This document shows, one piece after another, positions 46,832-55,322 of a stretch of 64,000 nt of DNA (within the stretch, counting starts at the first letter, position 1; each line of letters begins with the position of its first letter). Origin of the DNA: Streptomyces rishiriensis (lineage in GTDB: Bacteria; Actinomycetota; Actinomycetes; Streptomycetales; Streptomycetaceae). The stretch covers positions 8,246,001 to 8,310,000 of the forward strand of contig NZ_JAUSWV010000002.1 in the NCBI RefSeq assembly GCF_030815485.1. The letters are read 5' to 3'. A program made the translations under genes and the position numbers. Below the pieces are notes generated by a model. The model saw only the letters and a program-made list of their open reading frames with translations. It was not told where the DNA came from and made no database searches.

Positions 46832-47065
46832 TCACCCGGGAACGATACCGGCGGCGACCGCCAAGCCGACCAGGTGGGACTTGGTGCTGGCCCCGACACG
46901 TCGCCGCGCCTCGGTCAGGTGCTCGTCCACGGTCGTCTTGGAAATGCCGAGTCGTCGGGCGGTCTCCTTCGCGGTCAGACCCAGCGCCGCGAGCCGGACC
47001 ACCTCGGTCTGTCTCGGAGTGAGCGCGTTGGTGACAGCTGAGATGTCCGGTTGCAGGGCGGCCAT
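46832..47065 (-). CDS. stand-alone LuxR-type helix-turn-helix protein
   Basis: 77 residues from ATG 47065, with AGAGG about 7 nt upstream. Nearly the whole protein is one GerE/LuxR DNA-binding domain: LTPRQTEVVRLAALGLTAKETARRLGISKTTVDEHLTEARRRVGASTKSHLVGLAVAAGI. No receiver or ligand domain exists. In-frame codons extend to 47122 but look non-coding. Such minimal LuxR proteins can act as regulators or partner with other proteins; here it lies among cluster-flanking regulators. Confidence 0.8.
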   Translation of the reverse strand: MAALQPDISAVTNALTPRQTEVVRLAALGLTAKETARRLGISKTTVDEHLTEARRRVGASTKSHLVGLAVAAGIVPG

Positions 47066-48534
47066 TCCGGTCCTCTCTGGTGCTCGAGCTCGATCACATG
47101 GCTCAACAGGGGGTGCCCCCACGATCCGACTCCCGGCCGCGGCTCACACGGCGGGCTCCTGCGCCGGGCGCGACGACGTCGGTGGCCGGTGTCTTGGTCA
47201 TCGACCGCGCCGAAGCCGGAGCGTCGACGACCGCGGCTGCGAACCGTTCGGAATTCCTTGGGTGGTGCGCTGCTCATCCTCCTCGGCGTCACGCGACGCC
47301 GGCTCACTGCGTTCGTCGCCCCCCTTGCCGACCGGGTGGCGACCGTCGCGGACCGGCCTTCGGCCCGTTGCCGGCCGCCGGGGTTCGCTCCCGCTGACGG
47401 AGGTGGGTCGAGTCCTTCGGTTCGGTCAGGGACGACGGAAGGGCGTGGGCGAAGCCGACGAGGAGGTGTCCCAGCACTCTCGTCCACCGCCGGTGTCGTA
47501 TGCGTCCGGAACGTCCGAGGGCGCCTGCGGGCGGAGTCGGCGTCTCACCGCGCGCGGGCAGGACGCGTCGATCGCCCGGAGGTCGAGAGCGTCGGCGTTG
47601 CCGTGCGCGAGCGGGGAGACGCCGTGCGCGGAGCGGACGCGGGCGACGCCTTCCGGCCCACCCGTCTCGCATTCGCCGAACCCCTTTTCCCGGCGCCGGC
47701 GGCCGGCCGTGACGCTCTGACCGTCGGCCGATTCCTCTGCGGACGCAGACCGGTGATCCGTGGGTCGCACGTCCCCGTTGGAGACGGGTGGTTGACCGCT
47801 GAGGTCGGCTCCAGAAGCGGGTGGCCTCCCATGGCTGACTCCCCCAGGTCGGTGATGGACGTCCGACCAGTGTGAACGGAGAACCTAAAGCAGTTCTTGC
47901 GCGATCCTTGCGCCGACCCGAGCTGCGCAGCGGCCGGTCTGCGTCTTCTCAGGAGGCATTCGTCGTCGCCGGGGACGGTGGTGCGTGGCGTAGAAGTCCT
48001 CGGTGGGAGGGGGACGAGGATGGACCAGGCTCGACCGGGCGCGGTACGGAGGTTGTCGACCACGCCTCCGGCACGTCGCTTCGGTGCGTGAGGCAGACCT
48101 GCGTAAGGCTGAGCCTAGATTGGCTTTAGCCGCGCAGGCCACACTTGCCGAACCGGTAGGTGCGGAGCGCCTGCGGAGTGGGAGAGCTCCCTGGCCGAGA
48201 GCTCTCCAGGTCAGTGCGCACCCGTGAATCGAGTGCTCCAGGGCTGTGACGAGGGCTGCACGCCGGGTCCGCGGCGGAGTGCGTCGTGAACGCCGTGGGC
48301 GGCGCGGTCCGGAAGGCGACAGGCGGGGCCCGCGCCCGTCTGGAGGCGGCGTCGAGATCCTCCGGCACGGAGCCGTCGCGGTCCGCGGGTTCGCCGTGCC
48401 GGTGCCCACGTACCGTGCCGCTCCGGCCGCGTGCGGGAGAGGAAGCCCGTACAGGCGAACCGTTCGGGCACCCCGCACCCGTCCCGCCGAATGACCTGCA
48501 CCCGGAACGACCCACGGCAAGGCGAGGAGAACAC
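47066..48534. other. 1.47-kb region without a convincing gene
   Basis: Several long open frames occur on both strands but none has family resemblance or a good ribosome-binding site. Elements seen are the AGGCT-G-AGCCT dyad at 48104-48117 and a 9-bp hairpin GGAGAGCTC/GAGCTCTCC at 48182-48208. The right part probably contains the promoter of the deoxysugar genes. Confidence 0.45.
48104..48117. promoter_or_regulatory. TAAGGCT-G-AGCCTA dyad, possible operator
   Basis: A short dyad about 420 bp before the 3-dehydrase gene. It recalls the centre of DtxR/DmdR iron boxes (TTAGGTTAGGCT), but the outer half sites do not match, so an iron link is weak. Confidence 0.25.
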
Positions 48535-49839
48535 ATGAGTGACCGGGTCGCGCACATCCTCGACGAGGTACGTCGATACCACCAAGACACCCAGGACGGA
48601 CGGGGGTTCGTCCCCGGCGTCACGGAGATCTGGCCGTCCGGGGCCGTGCTCGACGACGAGGACAGGGCGGCCCTGGTCGAAGCAGCCCTGACCTTGCGGA
48701 TCGCGGCGGGCAGGTCGGCCCGGAAGTTCGAGTCGGCCTTCGCCCGGCGAATGCGGCAGCGCAAGGCGCATCTGACCAACTCCGGTTCCTCGGCGAACCT
48801 CCTCGCGGTCACCGCCCTCACGTCACCGCAGCTCGAGCAGCGCAGGCTCGTTCCGGGCGACGAGGTGATCACGGTGGCGGCGGGCTTCCCCACGACCGTC
48901 AATCCCATCCTGCAGAACGGCCTCGTCCCGGTCTTCGTGGACATCGACCTGCACACGTACAACACCACCGCGGAGCGCGTCGAGAAGGCCATCGGGCCCC
49001 GCACCCGGGCGATCATGATCGCGCACGCCCTCGGTAACCCCTTCGAGATCGCGGAGGTGGCACAACTCGCCGAAGAGCGCGATCTCCTGCTGATCGAGGA
49101 CACATGCGACGCGGTCGGCAGCACCTACAAGGGACAGCTCGTGGGGACCTTCGGCGACCTCGCCACAGTCAGCTTCTACCCGGCCCATCACCTCACCATG
49201 GGCGAGGGCGGCTGTGTGCTCACTTCGAACCTGGCCCTGGCGCGGATCGTGGAGTCGCTACGGGACTGGGGCAGGGACTGCTGGTGCGAGCCGGGGGAGA
49301 GCAACACCTGCCACAAGCGGTTCGACTACCAGATGGGGACGCTGCCGGCCGGTTACGACCACAAGTACATCTTCTCCCACGTGGGCTACAACCTGAAGGC
49401 AACCGATCTCCAGGCGGCCCTCGGCCTGAGCCAGTTGGACAAGCTCGACGACTTCTGCGCGGCGCGGCGGCGCAACTGGGGGCGGCTGCGCACCGGTCTG
49501 GCGGAGGTTCCGTGGCTACTGCTGCCGGAACCCACGCCGGGCAGCGACCCGAGCTGGTTCGGCTTCGTCATCACCGTCGATCCCGAGGCGCCCTTCAAGC
49601 GCGCGGAGCTCGTGGACTTCCTGGAGAACCGCAAGATCGGCACGCGCAGGCTCTTCGCCGGCAACCTGACGCGCCACCCCGCCTACGTCGACCGGGAGTT
49701 CCGCGTCTCCGGCGAGCTGTCCAACAGCGACATCGTCACCGAGCACACCTTCTGGGTCGGCGTCTACCCCGGCCTCACCGAGGAGATGATCGACTACGTC
49801 ACAGCCTCCGTCACCGAGTTCGTGGGGACCCACCGGTGA
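48535..49839 (+). CDS. NDP-4-keto-6-deoxyhexose 3-dehydrase (E1 type)
   Basis: 434 residues from ATG 48535 (GAGGAG). A DegT/DnrJ/EryC1 fold in which the usual PLP-binding Lys is replaced by His219 (FYPAHHLTMGEGG), as in CDP-6-deoxyhexulose 3-dehydrase E1 (His220). Cys191, Cys249, Cys251 and Cys259 reproduce exactly the C-X57-C-X-C-X7-C pattern that binds the 2Fe-2S cluster of E1. The enzyme uses PMP and one-electron transfers to remove the 3-hydroxyl of a nucleotide 4-ketosugar. SpnQ of spinosyn biosynthesis is the actinobacterial equivalent. No dedicated reductase is encoded nearby. Its stop overlaps the next start (GTGA). Confidence 0.95.
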   Translation: MSDRVAHILDEVRRYHQDTQDGRGFVPGVTEIWPSGAVLDDEDRAALVEAALTLRIAAGRSARKFESAFARRMRQRKAHLTNSGSSANLLAVTALTSPQLEQRRLVPGDEVITVAAGFPTTVNPILQNGLVPVFVDIDLHTYNTTAERVEKAIGPRTRAIMIAHALGNPFEIAEVAQLAEERDLLLIEDTCDAVGSTYKGQLVGTFGDLATVSFYPAHHLTMGEGGCVLTSNLALARIVESLRDWGRDCWCEPGESNTCHKRFDYQMGTLPAGYDHKYIFSHVGYNLKATDLQAALGLSQLDKLDDFCAARRRNWGRLRTGLAEVPWLLLPEPTPGSDPSWFGFVITVDPEAPFKRAELVDFLENRKIGTRRLFAGNLTRHPAYVDREFRVSGELSNSDIVTEHTFWVGVYPGLTEEMIDYVTASVTEFVGTHR

Positions 49840-51227
49840 CCGCGCGCGGCGACACGCGGGCGCGGCCGCCGCTCAAGGCCCGGCGGGCTGCCGCGCTGCC
49901 CGACCGTGTCGCCCGGTCCGCGGCCGCGTCGGCCGGCGAGAGCGCGGACGGGATCCGCAAGTGGCTCCGACAGCGCCGCGAACAGGCCTCGTTCGCCGTG
50001 GACCGCATCCCCTTCGAGGCGCTCGAGGACTGGTCGTTCGCCCCGGGGACCGGAAACCTCGTACACCGCAGCGGCCGGTTCTTCACCGTGGAGGGGCTGC
50101 ACGCCGTCATCGGGGAGCACCCCGATCAAGAAGAGTGGCAACAGCCTGTCATCGTCCAGTCGGAGGTCGGGATCCTGGGCATCCTCGCCCGGGAGTTCGA
50201 TGGAGTCCTGCACTTCCTGATGCAGGCCAAGATGGAGCCGGGCAACCCCGAGCTGCTGCAGCTCTCACCGACCGTGCAGGCCACGTACAGCAATTACACC
50301 AAGGTCCACCAAGGCGCGTCCGTCCGCTACCTGGAGTACTTCACCGACCCGTCCCGGGGCCGCGTCCATTCGGACGTCCTGCAGTCCGAGCACGGCGCCT
50401 GGTTCCACCGCAAGCGCAACCGCAACATGATCGTCGAGGCCACGGGCCCGGTACCTGAGCACGAGGACTTCCGCTGGCTCACGCTGCGCCAGATCCATGA
50501 GCTCCTGCGTCACGACAACACGGTCAACATGGACGCGCGTTCGGTCCTCGCCGGCCTTCCCGTGCGCAGCACGCCCTACGCACTGCACTCGGACACGGAG
50601 CTGCTGTCCTGGCTGGCCGTACGACGGGCCGCGACCCCCATCCGCAGCGAACGGATCCCGCTCGCCGGCGTATCGGGCTGGAAGCGCGGCGAATTCTCGA
50701 TCGACCACGAGGACGGCCGCTACTTCCGTACCGTGGCCGTGTCGGTACGGGCGAGCAACCGCGAGGTCGGCCACTGGACCCAGCCGCTGATCGAACCACG
50801 CGGACAAGGGGTGGTCGCGTTCCTCACCCGCACGTTCCAGGGTGTGCCGCACGTGCTGGCCCGGGCCCGTGCCGAAGGCGGCTCCACCGATGTGGAACTG
50901 GGTCCCACGGTTCAGTGCCAGCCCGGGAACCACGCACACCTGCCCGCCGCGAACCGACCGCGCTTCCTCGACCTCGTCACAACGGCGCCCCCCTCGCGGA
51001 TCCGCTACTCCGCTCTGCACTCCGAGGAAGGCGGCCGCTTCCTGGACTCGGTGAGCCGCTACCTCATCCTGGAAGCCGACGAGAGCGACGCACCGCTCGA
51101 CGCGCCGCCGGGGTTCCAGTGGGTCTCGCGGGACCAGCTCGCCGCTCTCACCCGGTACAGCCACTATGTCAACGTCCAAGCGCGGACACTGCTGTTGTGC
51201 CTCAACGCGCTGGAGGACGGCGTGTGA
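49836..51227 (+). CDS. dTDP-4-keto-6-deoxyglucose 2,3-dehydratase
   Basis: 463 residues from GTG 49836, coupled to the 3-dehydrase gene. The protein consists of two homologous halves (about 35-240 and 250-463), as in this nucleotide-sugar dehydratase family: FFTVEGLHAVIG, WQQPVIVQSEVGILGILARE, QAKMEPGNPELLQLSPTVQATYSNYT pairs with FRTVAVSVRASNREVGHWTQPLIEPRGQGVVAFLTRTFQGV, ELGPTVQCQPGNH. Together with an unencoded 3-ketoreductase it makes 2,6-dideoxysugars; with the E1-type enzyme the route leads to 2,3,6-trideoxysugars (amicetose, rhodinose or forosamine class). Relatives are SpnO, EryBVI and TylCVI. Confidence 0.95.
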   Translation: MTARGDTRARPPLKARRAAALPDRVARSAAASAGESADGIRKWLRQRREQASFAVDRIPFEALEDWSFAPGTGNLVHRSGRFFTVEGLHAVIGEHPDQEEWQQPVIVQSEVGILGILAREFDGVLHFLMQAKMEPGNPELLQLSPTVQATYSNYTKVHQGASVRYLEYFTDPSRGRVHSDVLQSEHGAWFHRKRNRNMIVEATGPVPEHEDFRWLTLRQIHELLRHDNTVNMDARSVLAGLPVRSTPYALHSDTELLSWLAVRRAATPIRSERIPLAGVSGWKRGEFSIDHEDGRYFRTVAVSVRASNREVGHWTQPLIEPRGQGVVAFLTRTFQGVPHVLARARAEGGSTDVELGPTVQCQPGNHAHLPAANRPRFLDLVTTAPPSRIRYSALHSEEGGRFLDSVSRYLILEADESDAPLDAPPGFQWVSRDQLAALTRYSHYVNVQARTLLLCLNALEDGV

Positions 51228-51285
51228 GGCGTGCCTCGGGGAGGTCCCCGGTGCGCACCATGCCGGGGAAACCACAGGGCCGCGG

Positions 51286-51313
51286 GAGGGCGGACCCGAG
51301 ACGGGCCGCCCTC
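51286..51313. terminator. hairpin between convergent sugar genes
   Basis: GAGGGCGG and CCGCCCTC form an 8-bp stem with a 12-nt loop that is itself partly self-complementary; flanking CCGCGG sequences can extend it. It sits in the 120-bp gap between the 2,3-dehydratase gene and the converging rmlB. Confidence 0.55.
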
Positions 51314-51347
51314 TCACCGCGGATCGAGGATGACGCGGGCCAGCGGC

Positions 51348-52319
51348 TCATGGCCCGGGGCCACCGGTGAGCGGCTCCCACCAGGAGCGGTTGTCCCGGT
51401 ACCAGGCGACGGTCTCGGCGAGCCCGGACTCGAAGTCGCGCCGGGGCCGGTAGCCGAGTTCGCTCCTGGCCTTGACGTCGAGGATCGAATACCGCCGGTC
51501 GTGCCCCTTGCGGTCCGTCACCTGACGCACCTGGTCCCAGGAGCCGCCACAGGCCTTGAGCAGCAGTTCCGTCAGCTCGCGGTTGCTCAGCTCGGTGCCG
51601 CCGCCGATGTTGTAGACCTCGCCGGGGCGTCCGCCGGTCCGTACCAGGTCCACGCCGCGGCAGTGGTCCTCGACGTGCAGCCATTCACGTACGTGCTCAC
51701 CGTCGCCGTACAGCGGTACCGCCTCGCCCGCGAGCAGCCGACAGACGAACAGCGGAATGATCTTCTCGGGGTACTGCCTCGGCCCGTAGTTGTTGCTGCA
51801 GCGGGTCACCCGGACGTCCAGGCCGTGGGTGCGGTGGTACGAGAGGGCGATCAGGTCGGAGGCCGCCTTGGACGCCGCGTAGGGCGAGTTGGGACCGAGG
51901 GCGTCCATCTCGGTGAACCGGCCCGTCGCCAGGGATCCGTAGACCTCGTCGGTGGACACGTGCACGAACCGGTCGACTCCTCGACGCAGCGCCGCGTCGA
52001 GGAGCGTCTGAGTGCCGGTCACGTTGGTGCGTACGAACGCGTCCGCGCCGACGATGGACCGATCGACGTGAGACTCGGCGGCGAAGTGCACCACCTGGTC
52101 GGCACGGGACATGAGCCGGTCGACGAGTTCGGCGTCGCAGACGTCTCCCCGGACGAAGCTCAGACGCGGGTGCGTGAGGTCCAGGTTGTCGAGCCGGCCC
52201 GCGTAGGTGAGTCTGTCGAGCACGGTGACGTGGGACACCTCGCCGTCGCCGGCCGCGAGCACCGTCCGGACGTAAGCGGAACCGATGAAGCCGGCGGCCC
52301 CGGTGACCAGGAGACGCAT
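51348..52319 (-). CDS. rmlB: dTDP-glucose 4,6-dehydratase
   Basis: 323 residues. ATG 52319 overlaps the rmlA stop by one base (TGATG). An extended SDR: LLVTGAAGFIGSAYVR binds NAD, DRLTYAGRLDNL and FAAESHVDRSI are family hallmarks, Ser/Thr-Asp-Glu in HVSTDEVYGSL and the YAASK motif are catalytic, and RCSNNYGPRQYPEKIIPLF is the typical RmlB segment. It converts dTDP-glucose to dTDP-4-keto-6-deoxyglucose, common precursor for the dehydratases encoded opposite. The sequence is the secondary-metabolism form, with the usual length. Confidence 0.97.
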   Translation of the reverse strand: MRLLVTGAAGFIGSAYVRTVLAAGDGEVSHVTVLDRLTYAGRLDNLDLTHPRLSFVRGDVCDAELVDRLMSRADQVVHFAAESHVDRSIVGADAFVRTNVTGTQTLLDAALRRGVDRFVHVSTDEVYGSLATGRFTEMDALGPNSPYAASKAASDLIALSYHRTHGLDVRVTRCSNNYGPRQYPEKIIPLFVCRLLAGEAVPLYGDGEHVREWLHVEDHCRGVDLVRTGGRPGEVYNIGGGTELSNRELTELLLKACGGSWDQVRQVTDRKGHDRRYSILDVKARSELGYRPRRDFESGLAETVAWYRDNRSWWEPLTGGPGP

Positions 52320-53224
52320 CACTCCTCCAAGAGCTCGGCGGGTGTCGGGTTGAGCTGGTGGGCGAGGGCGCTCCTCATGACGTACTGGCCGTAGGGCGAA
52401 CCGTCCATCTCGGCGCCCAGCCGGTAGCAGGCGTCCGCGTCGATGAGACCCATGTACATGGCGATCTCCTCGACACAGCCGAGACTTATGCCCTGGTGAT
52501 GCTGTATGTCCCGGACGAACCTTCCCGCGTCGAGGAGGGATTCGTGGGTTCCGGCGTCGAGCCAGGTGACGCCCCGGCCGAGCCACACCAGATCGGCACG
52601 CCCCTCGGACAGGTACGCGCGCAGGACATCCGTGATCTCCAGTTCGCCGCGCGGGGAGGGCCGCAGGCCTCGTGCGATGTCCGTCACGGTGTCGTCGAAG
52701 AAGTACAGGCCCGGGATCGCGAGGTTGGAACGCGGCTGCTCCGGTTTCTCCTCGATGGAGATGAGCCGTCCCTTCGCGTCGATCTCGGCGACGCCGAAGT
52801 GCTGGGGCTCGGCGACCTGGTGGCCGAAGAGGACACATCCGCGCAGCTTCCGCACGGTTCTGCGCAGCATGGAGGGCAGCTTGGCGCCGTGGAAGAGGTT
52901 GTCACCCAGGATCAGGGCACAGTCTTCGCCCTCGATGTGCGGGGCGCCGACGAGGAAGGCGTCGGCGATTCCCCGTGGCTCTTCCTGGGGCGCGTAGTCG
53001 ATGCGCATGCCCAGTCTGCTGCCGTCCCCGAACAACCTGCGGAACAGGTCGAGTTCCCCGGGCCGAGCGATGATGAGGACGTCGTCGATGCCCGTGAGCA
53101 TGAGCACGGACAGCGGGTAATAGACCATGGGTTTGTCGTAGACCGGAGCGAGCTGCTTGGACCCCACGAGGGTGAGGGGCTGCAGCCGGGTCCCGTTGCC
53201 GCCTGCCAGGAGGATGCCCTTCAC
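52319..53224 (-). CDS. rmlA: glucose-1-phosphate thymidylyltransferase
   Basis: 301 residues from GTG 53224 (GGGGAG at 8-9 nt). MKGILLAGGNGTRLQPLT is the nucleotide-binding signature; SKQLAPVYDKPMVYYPLSVLM, EEPRGIADAFLVG, LILGDNLFHG, EEKPEQPRSNLAIPGLYF and GVTWLDAGTHESLLDA are the usual RmlA blocks. It couples glucose 1-phosphate with dTTP to give dTDP-glucose, first step of the deoxysugar pathway. Translationally coupled with rmlB. Confidence 0.97.
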   Translation of the reverse strand: MKGILLAGGNGTRLQPLTLVGSKQLAPVYDKPMVYYPLSVLMLTGIDDVLIIARPGELDLFRRLFGDGSRLGMRIDYAPQEEPRGIADAFLVGAPHIEGEDCALILGDNLFHGAKLPSMLRRTVRKLRGCVLFGHQVAEPQHFGVAEIDAKGRLISIEEKPEQPRSNLAIPGLYFFDDTVTDIARGLRPSPRGELEITDVLRAYLSEGRADLVWLGRGVTWLDAGTHESLLDAGRFVRDIQHHQGISLGCVEEIAMYMGLIDADACYRLGAEMDGSPYGQYVMRSALAHQLNPTPAELLEE

Positions 53225-53323
53225 CGGACCGGCTCCCCACGACAGCGGCCTGCGACCGTTCGGCGCGCCGCTCGGGTCACCGGGCGGAGCACGGCTCCCT
53301 TTCCCTCCACGACGTCCGGCAGC

Positions 53324-54247
53324 TCACCCATCACTCGGCTTCCGCGGGTTCTTGTAGAGGGCCTGCCAGAGGTAGCTCCAGGGAAGAGCGCGGCTGTCAC
53401 CGACGCAGTCCCAGGCGTCGCCCGGCCGGTATCCTTCGATGAAGGCGGGGACCGCGGCTTGCACCGCCTGGCTGTCGTGGATGTCCAGCAACTGCCGGAG
53501 GGGTCCGTTCTCCAGCGCCATCTCCACGGCCTCCTGGCCCTGCAGGTAGCCGTCCAGGCTCTTGTCGATGTACTTGCCCACCGGATTCTTGACGTAGAAG
53601 GCCGAGCAGGTCTCGTTGATCAGGTCGAGATAGGCCCGGACGGTCTCCGGACTCATCTCGGTCATCGAGTGGATGTTGATGCACAGGTCGAACCGCTCGG
53701 ACCTCAGGGAGTCGTCCTGCAGGCTGTCGACCTCGATGAAATCGATCAGCTTGAAGCGGGGCTCGTCCAGGACCTGACGGAGGTAGGCCTTGCTCAGCCG
53801 CAGCGTGTTCTTGAGGTCGACGATGCAGTAGCCGGAGATGTCGTGGTTGGACATGATCATGTGGCATGTGCGCCCGTAGCCGGCGCCGATCTCCAGGATC
53901 CTGGCGCCGCTCAGGTCGATCTCGCGTTCGATGAAACCGACTTCGTACGTCGCCTGCAGGTAGTCCATGCACAGCGTCTCGCCGCCGCACCGCACCGTGG
54001 TGGGGTCGCCGATCTCCCGGTTGGGGGTTCGCCTGATCCTCGCCAGCTCCGCCGGGCTCAGTTCCATGCCGAGGTGGTAGGCCAGTGTCTTGAGATACCG
54101 CACCCCGTTCGTCGTCGGGTCCCAGAGGGAGAGCTTGAAATTCCTCGGGTCGGACTTGAGATTCGTCAGGTCGACGGCCGCGTCCTCGGTGATGTAGCGG
54201 TTCTGTATGCGCTCCCACTGGCGGCTGGCTCGGAAGATGTGGTCCAT
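53324..54247 (-). CDS. putative sugar O-methyltransferase
   Basis: 307 residues from ATG 54247 (GGAG at 5 nt). The N-terminal third (NFKLSLWDPTTNGVRYLKTLAYHLG, TVRCGGETLCMDYLQATYEVGFI) matches a family annotated as putative sugar O-methyltransferase. The SAM domain has ARILEIGAGYGRTCHMIMS (motif I), YCIVDLKNTLRLSKAYL, FDLCINIHSMTEMSPETVRAYLDL. Its position beside rmlA suggests methylation of the deoxysugar, either on the nucleotide sugar or after transfer. Which oxygen is modified cannot be told; in a 2,3,6-trideoxy sugar only O-4 is free. Confidence 0.85.
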   Translation of the reverse strand: MDHIFRASRQWERIQNRYITEDAAVDLTNLKSDPRNFKLSLWDPTTNGVRYLKTLAYHLGMELSPAELARIRRTPNREIGDPTTVRCGGETLCMDYLQATYEVGFIEREIDLSGARILEIGAGYGRTCHMIMSNHDISGYCIVDLKNTLRLSKAYLRQVLDEPRFKLIDFIEVDSLQDDSLRSERFDLCINIHSMTEMSPETVRAYLDLINETCSAFYVKNPVGKYIDKSLDGYLQGQEAVEMALENGPLRQLLDIHDSQAVQAAVPAFIEGYRPGDAWDCVGDSRALPWSYLWQALYKNPRKPSDG

Positions 54248-54319
54248 TTCGCTCCATCCTGGTGATGATCCGGTCCGGTCGAGGTGTGGACGGACGTCCT
54301 TGCCTGCGGCCTCTCCGCG

Positions 54320-55198
54320 TCACTGGGGTGCGGTGGTGCGCTCCCTTGGCTGCGGTTCCGTCCGTGCGGTTCCGAACGCCTCGCGGAGCAGGTCGGCGAA
54401 GGGCTCGGGTTGTTCCTGGAAGCCGGTGTGTCCCGCGGGGAAGGCGGCCAGCGGGGTGTCCAGCAGTTCGGCGAGCGCCGTCGCGGTGCGGTGGTAGAGC
54501 TGCCCCTGGGAGGTCGTGCCCCCTCCCACGACGACGGGGACGGACGCTGTCCGGAGCGCGTCGAGGTCGGGGCGGTAGCGCGTGGTGGGCTGGAGTATGT
54601 ATCCGAAGAAGCGGTCGAGGATGGCCCGGACGTCCTTCGGCGGGGTGTACAGCGCGCGGGTCGACGCCTGTCCGACGGGGGGCGGCGGGGCGAAGCCGAC
54701 GCCGGACAGAGCCGAGTACTTGCGCAGGGCCACGTCCCGATGGCCGGCGGTGTAGTCCTTGCAGAGATCGTCGATCGTGGTGCGCACCTGCTGACCGTCC
54801 GGCAGGAGCTCGGTCACCGGGGGTTCGTGGGCCACCAGGGTGCGTACGGCGTCCGGATGCCGGGCGACCAGGGCCAGACCGGTGGTGGCTCCGCCGCTGT
54901 TGCCGAACACGTGCGCCGGTCCGGCGTCCAGCGCCGCTATCAGCTGCTGGACGTCATCCGCGATCAGCTCGGGCGTCGCCTTCTGGCCAGGATCGCTGAT
55001 GGTGCTGCGCAGGATGCCGCGAGGATCGTAGGTCACGACGGTGAAGTCCGCGGCGAGCAGCGACGCGAGGGCCGTGAACCCCCTGCTGCCCATGGGGGAG
55101 CCGATCATCAGCAGCAAGGGGCCGGAGCCACGGATGTCGTAGCACAGACGAGCCCCCGGCACGTCCAGGGTATGCGTCGTGGGGCCGACGTCGGCCAT
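54320..55198 (-). CDS. alpha/beta hydrolase
   Basis: 292 residues from ATG 55198 (AGGGAGAA). The fold shows GARLCYDIRGSGPLLLMIGSPMG (oxyanion region), VTYDPRGILRST, the nucleophile Ser in VFGNSGGATTGLALVARHP (GNSGG), a likely acid Asp in the VPVVVGGGTTS region and the final His in FPAGHTGFQEQPEPFADLL. No signal peptide. In a biosynthetic operon it may hydrolyse an ester or lactone or release an intermediate; resistance or proofreading roles are alternatives. Confidence 0.88.
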   Translation of the reverse strand: MADVGPTTHTLDVPGARLCYDIRGSGPLLLMIGSPMGSRGFTALASLLAADFTVVTYDPRGILRSTISDPGQKATPELIADDVQQLIAALDAGPAHVFGNSGGATTGLALVARHPDAVRTLVAHEPPVTELLPDGQQVRTTIDDLCKDYTAGHRDVALRKYSALSGVGFAPPPPVGQASTRALYTPPKDVRAILDRFFGYILQPTTRYRPDLDALRTASVPVVVGGGTTSQGQLYHRTATALAELLDTPLAAFPAGHTGFQEQPEPFADLLREAFGTARTEPQPRERTTAPQ

Positions 55199-55322
55199 GT
55201 CCGGTTCTCCCTCACCAGTGGTCGCAGCGGATTTCGGTGCTCCCGGCCTCATCGGAGCACCCTGGCGGCGGTACGCGGCCTTTCGCAGGAGGTCAGCCGG
55301 GCGCCGCCGTCGGCCGAGCCCA

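Noticed and set aside
48104..48117. DtxR/DmdR iron box
   Set aside because: Only the central AGGCT part matches; the outer TTAGG/CCTAA half sites are missing, so it is listed only as a weak dyad.
49104..49835. Upstream in-frame extension of the 2,3-dehydratase
   Set aside because: The open frame runs through the 3-dehydrase gene in another frame; the coupled GTG at 49836 is a natural start.
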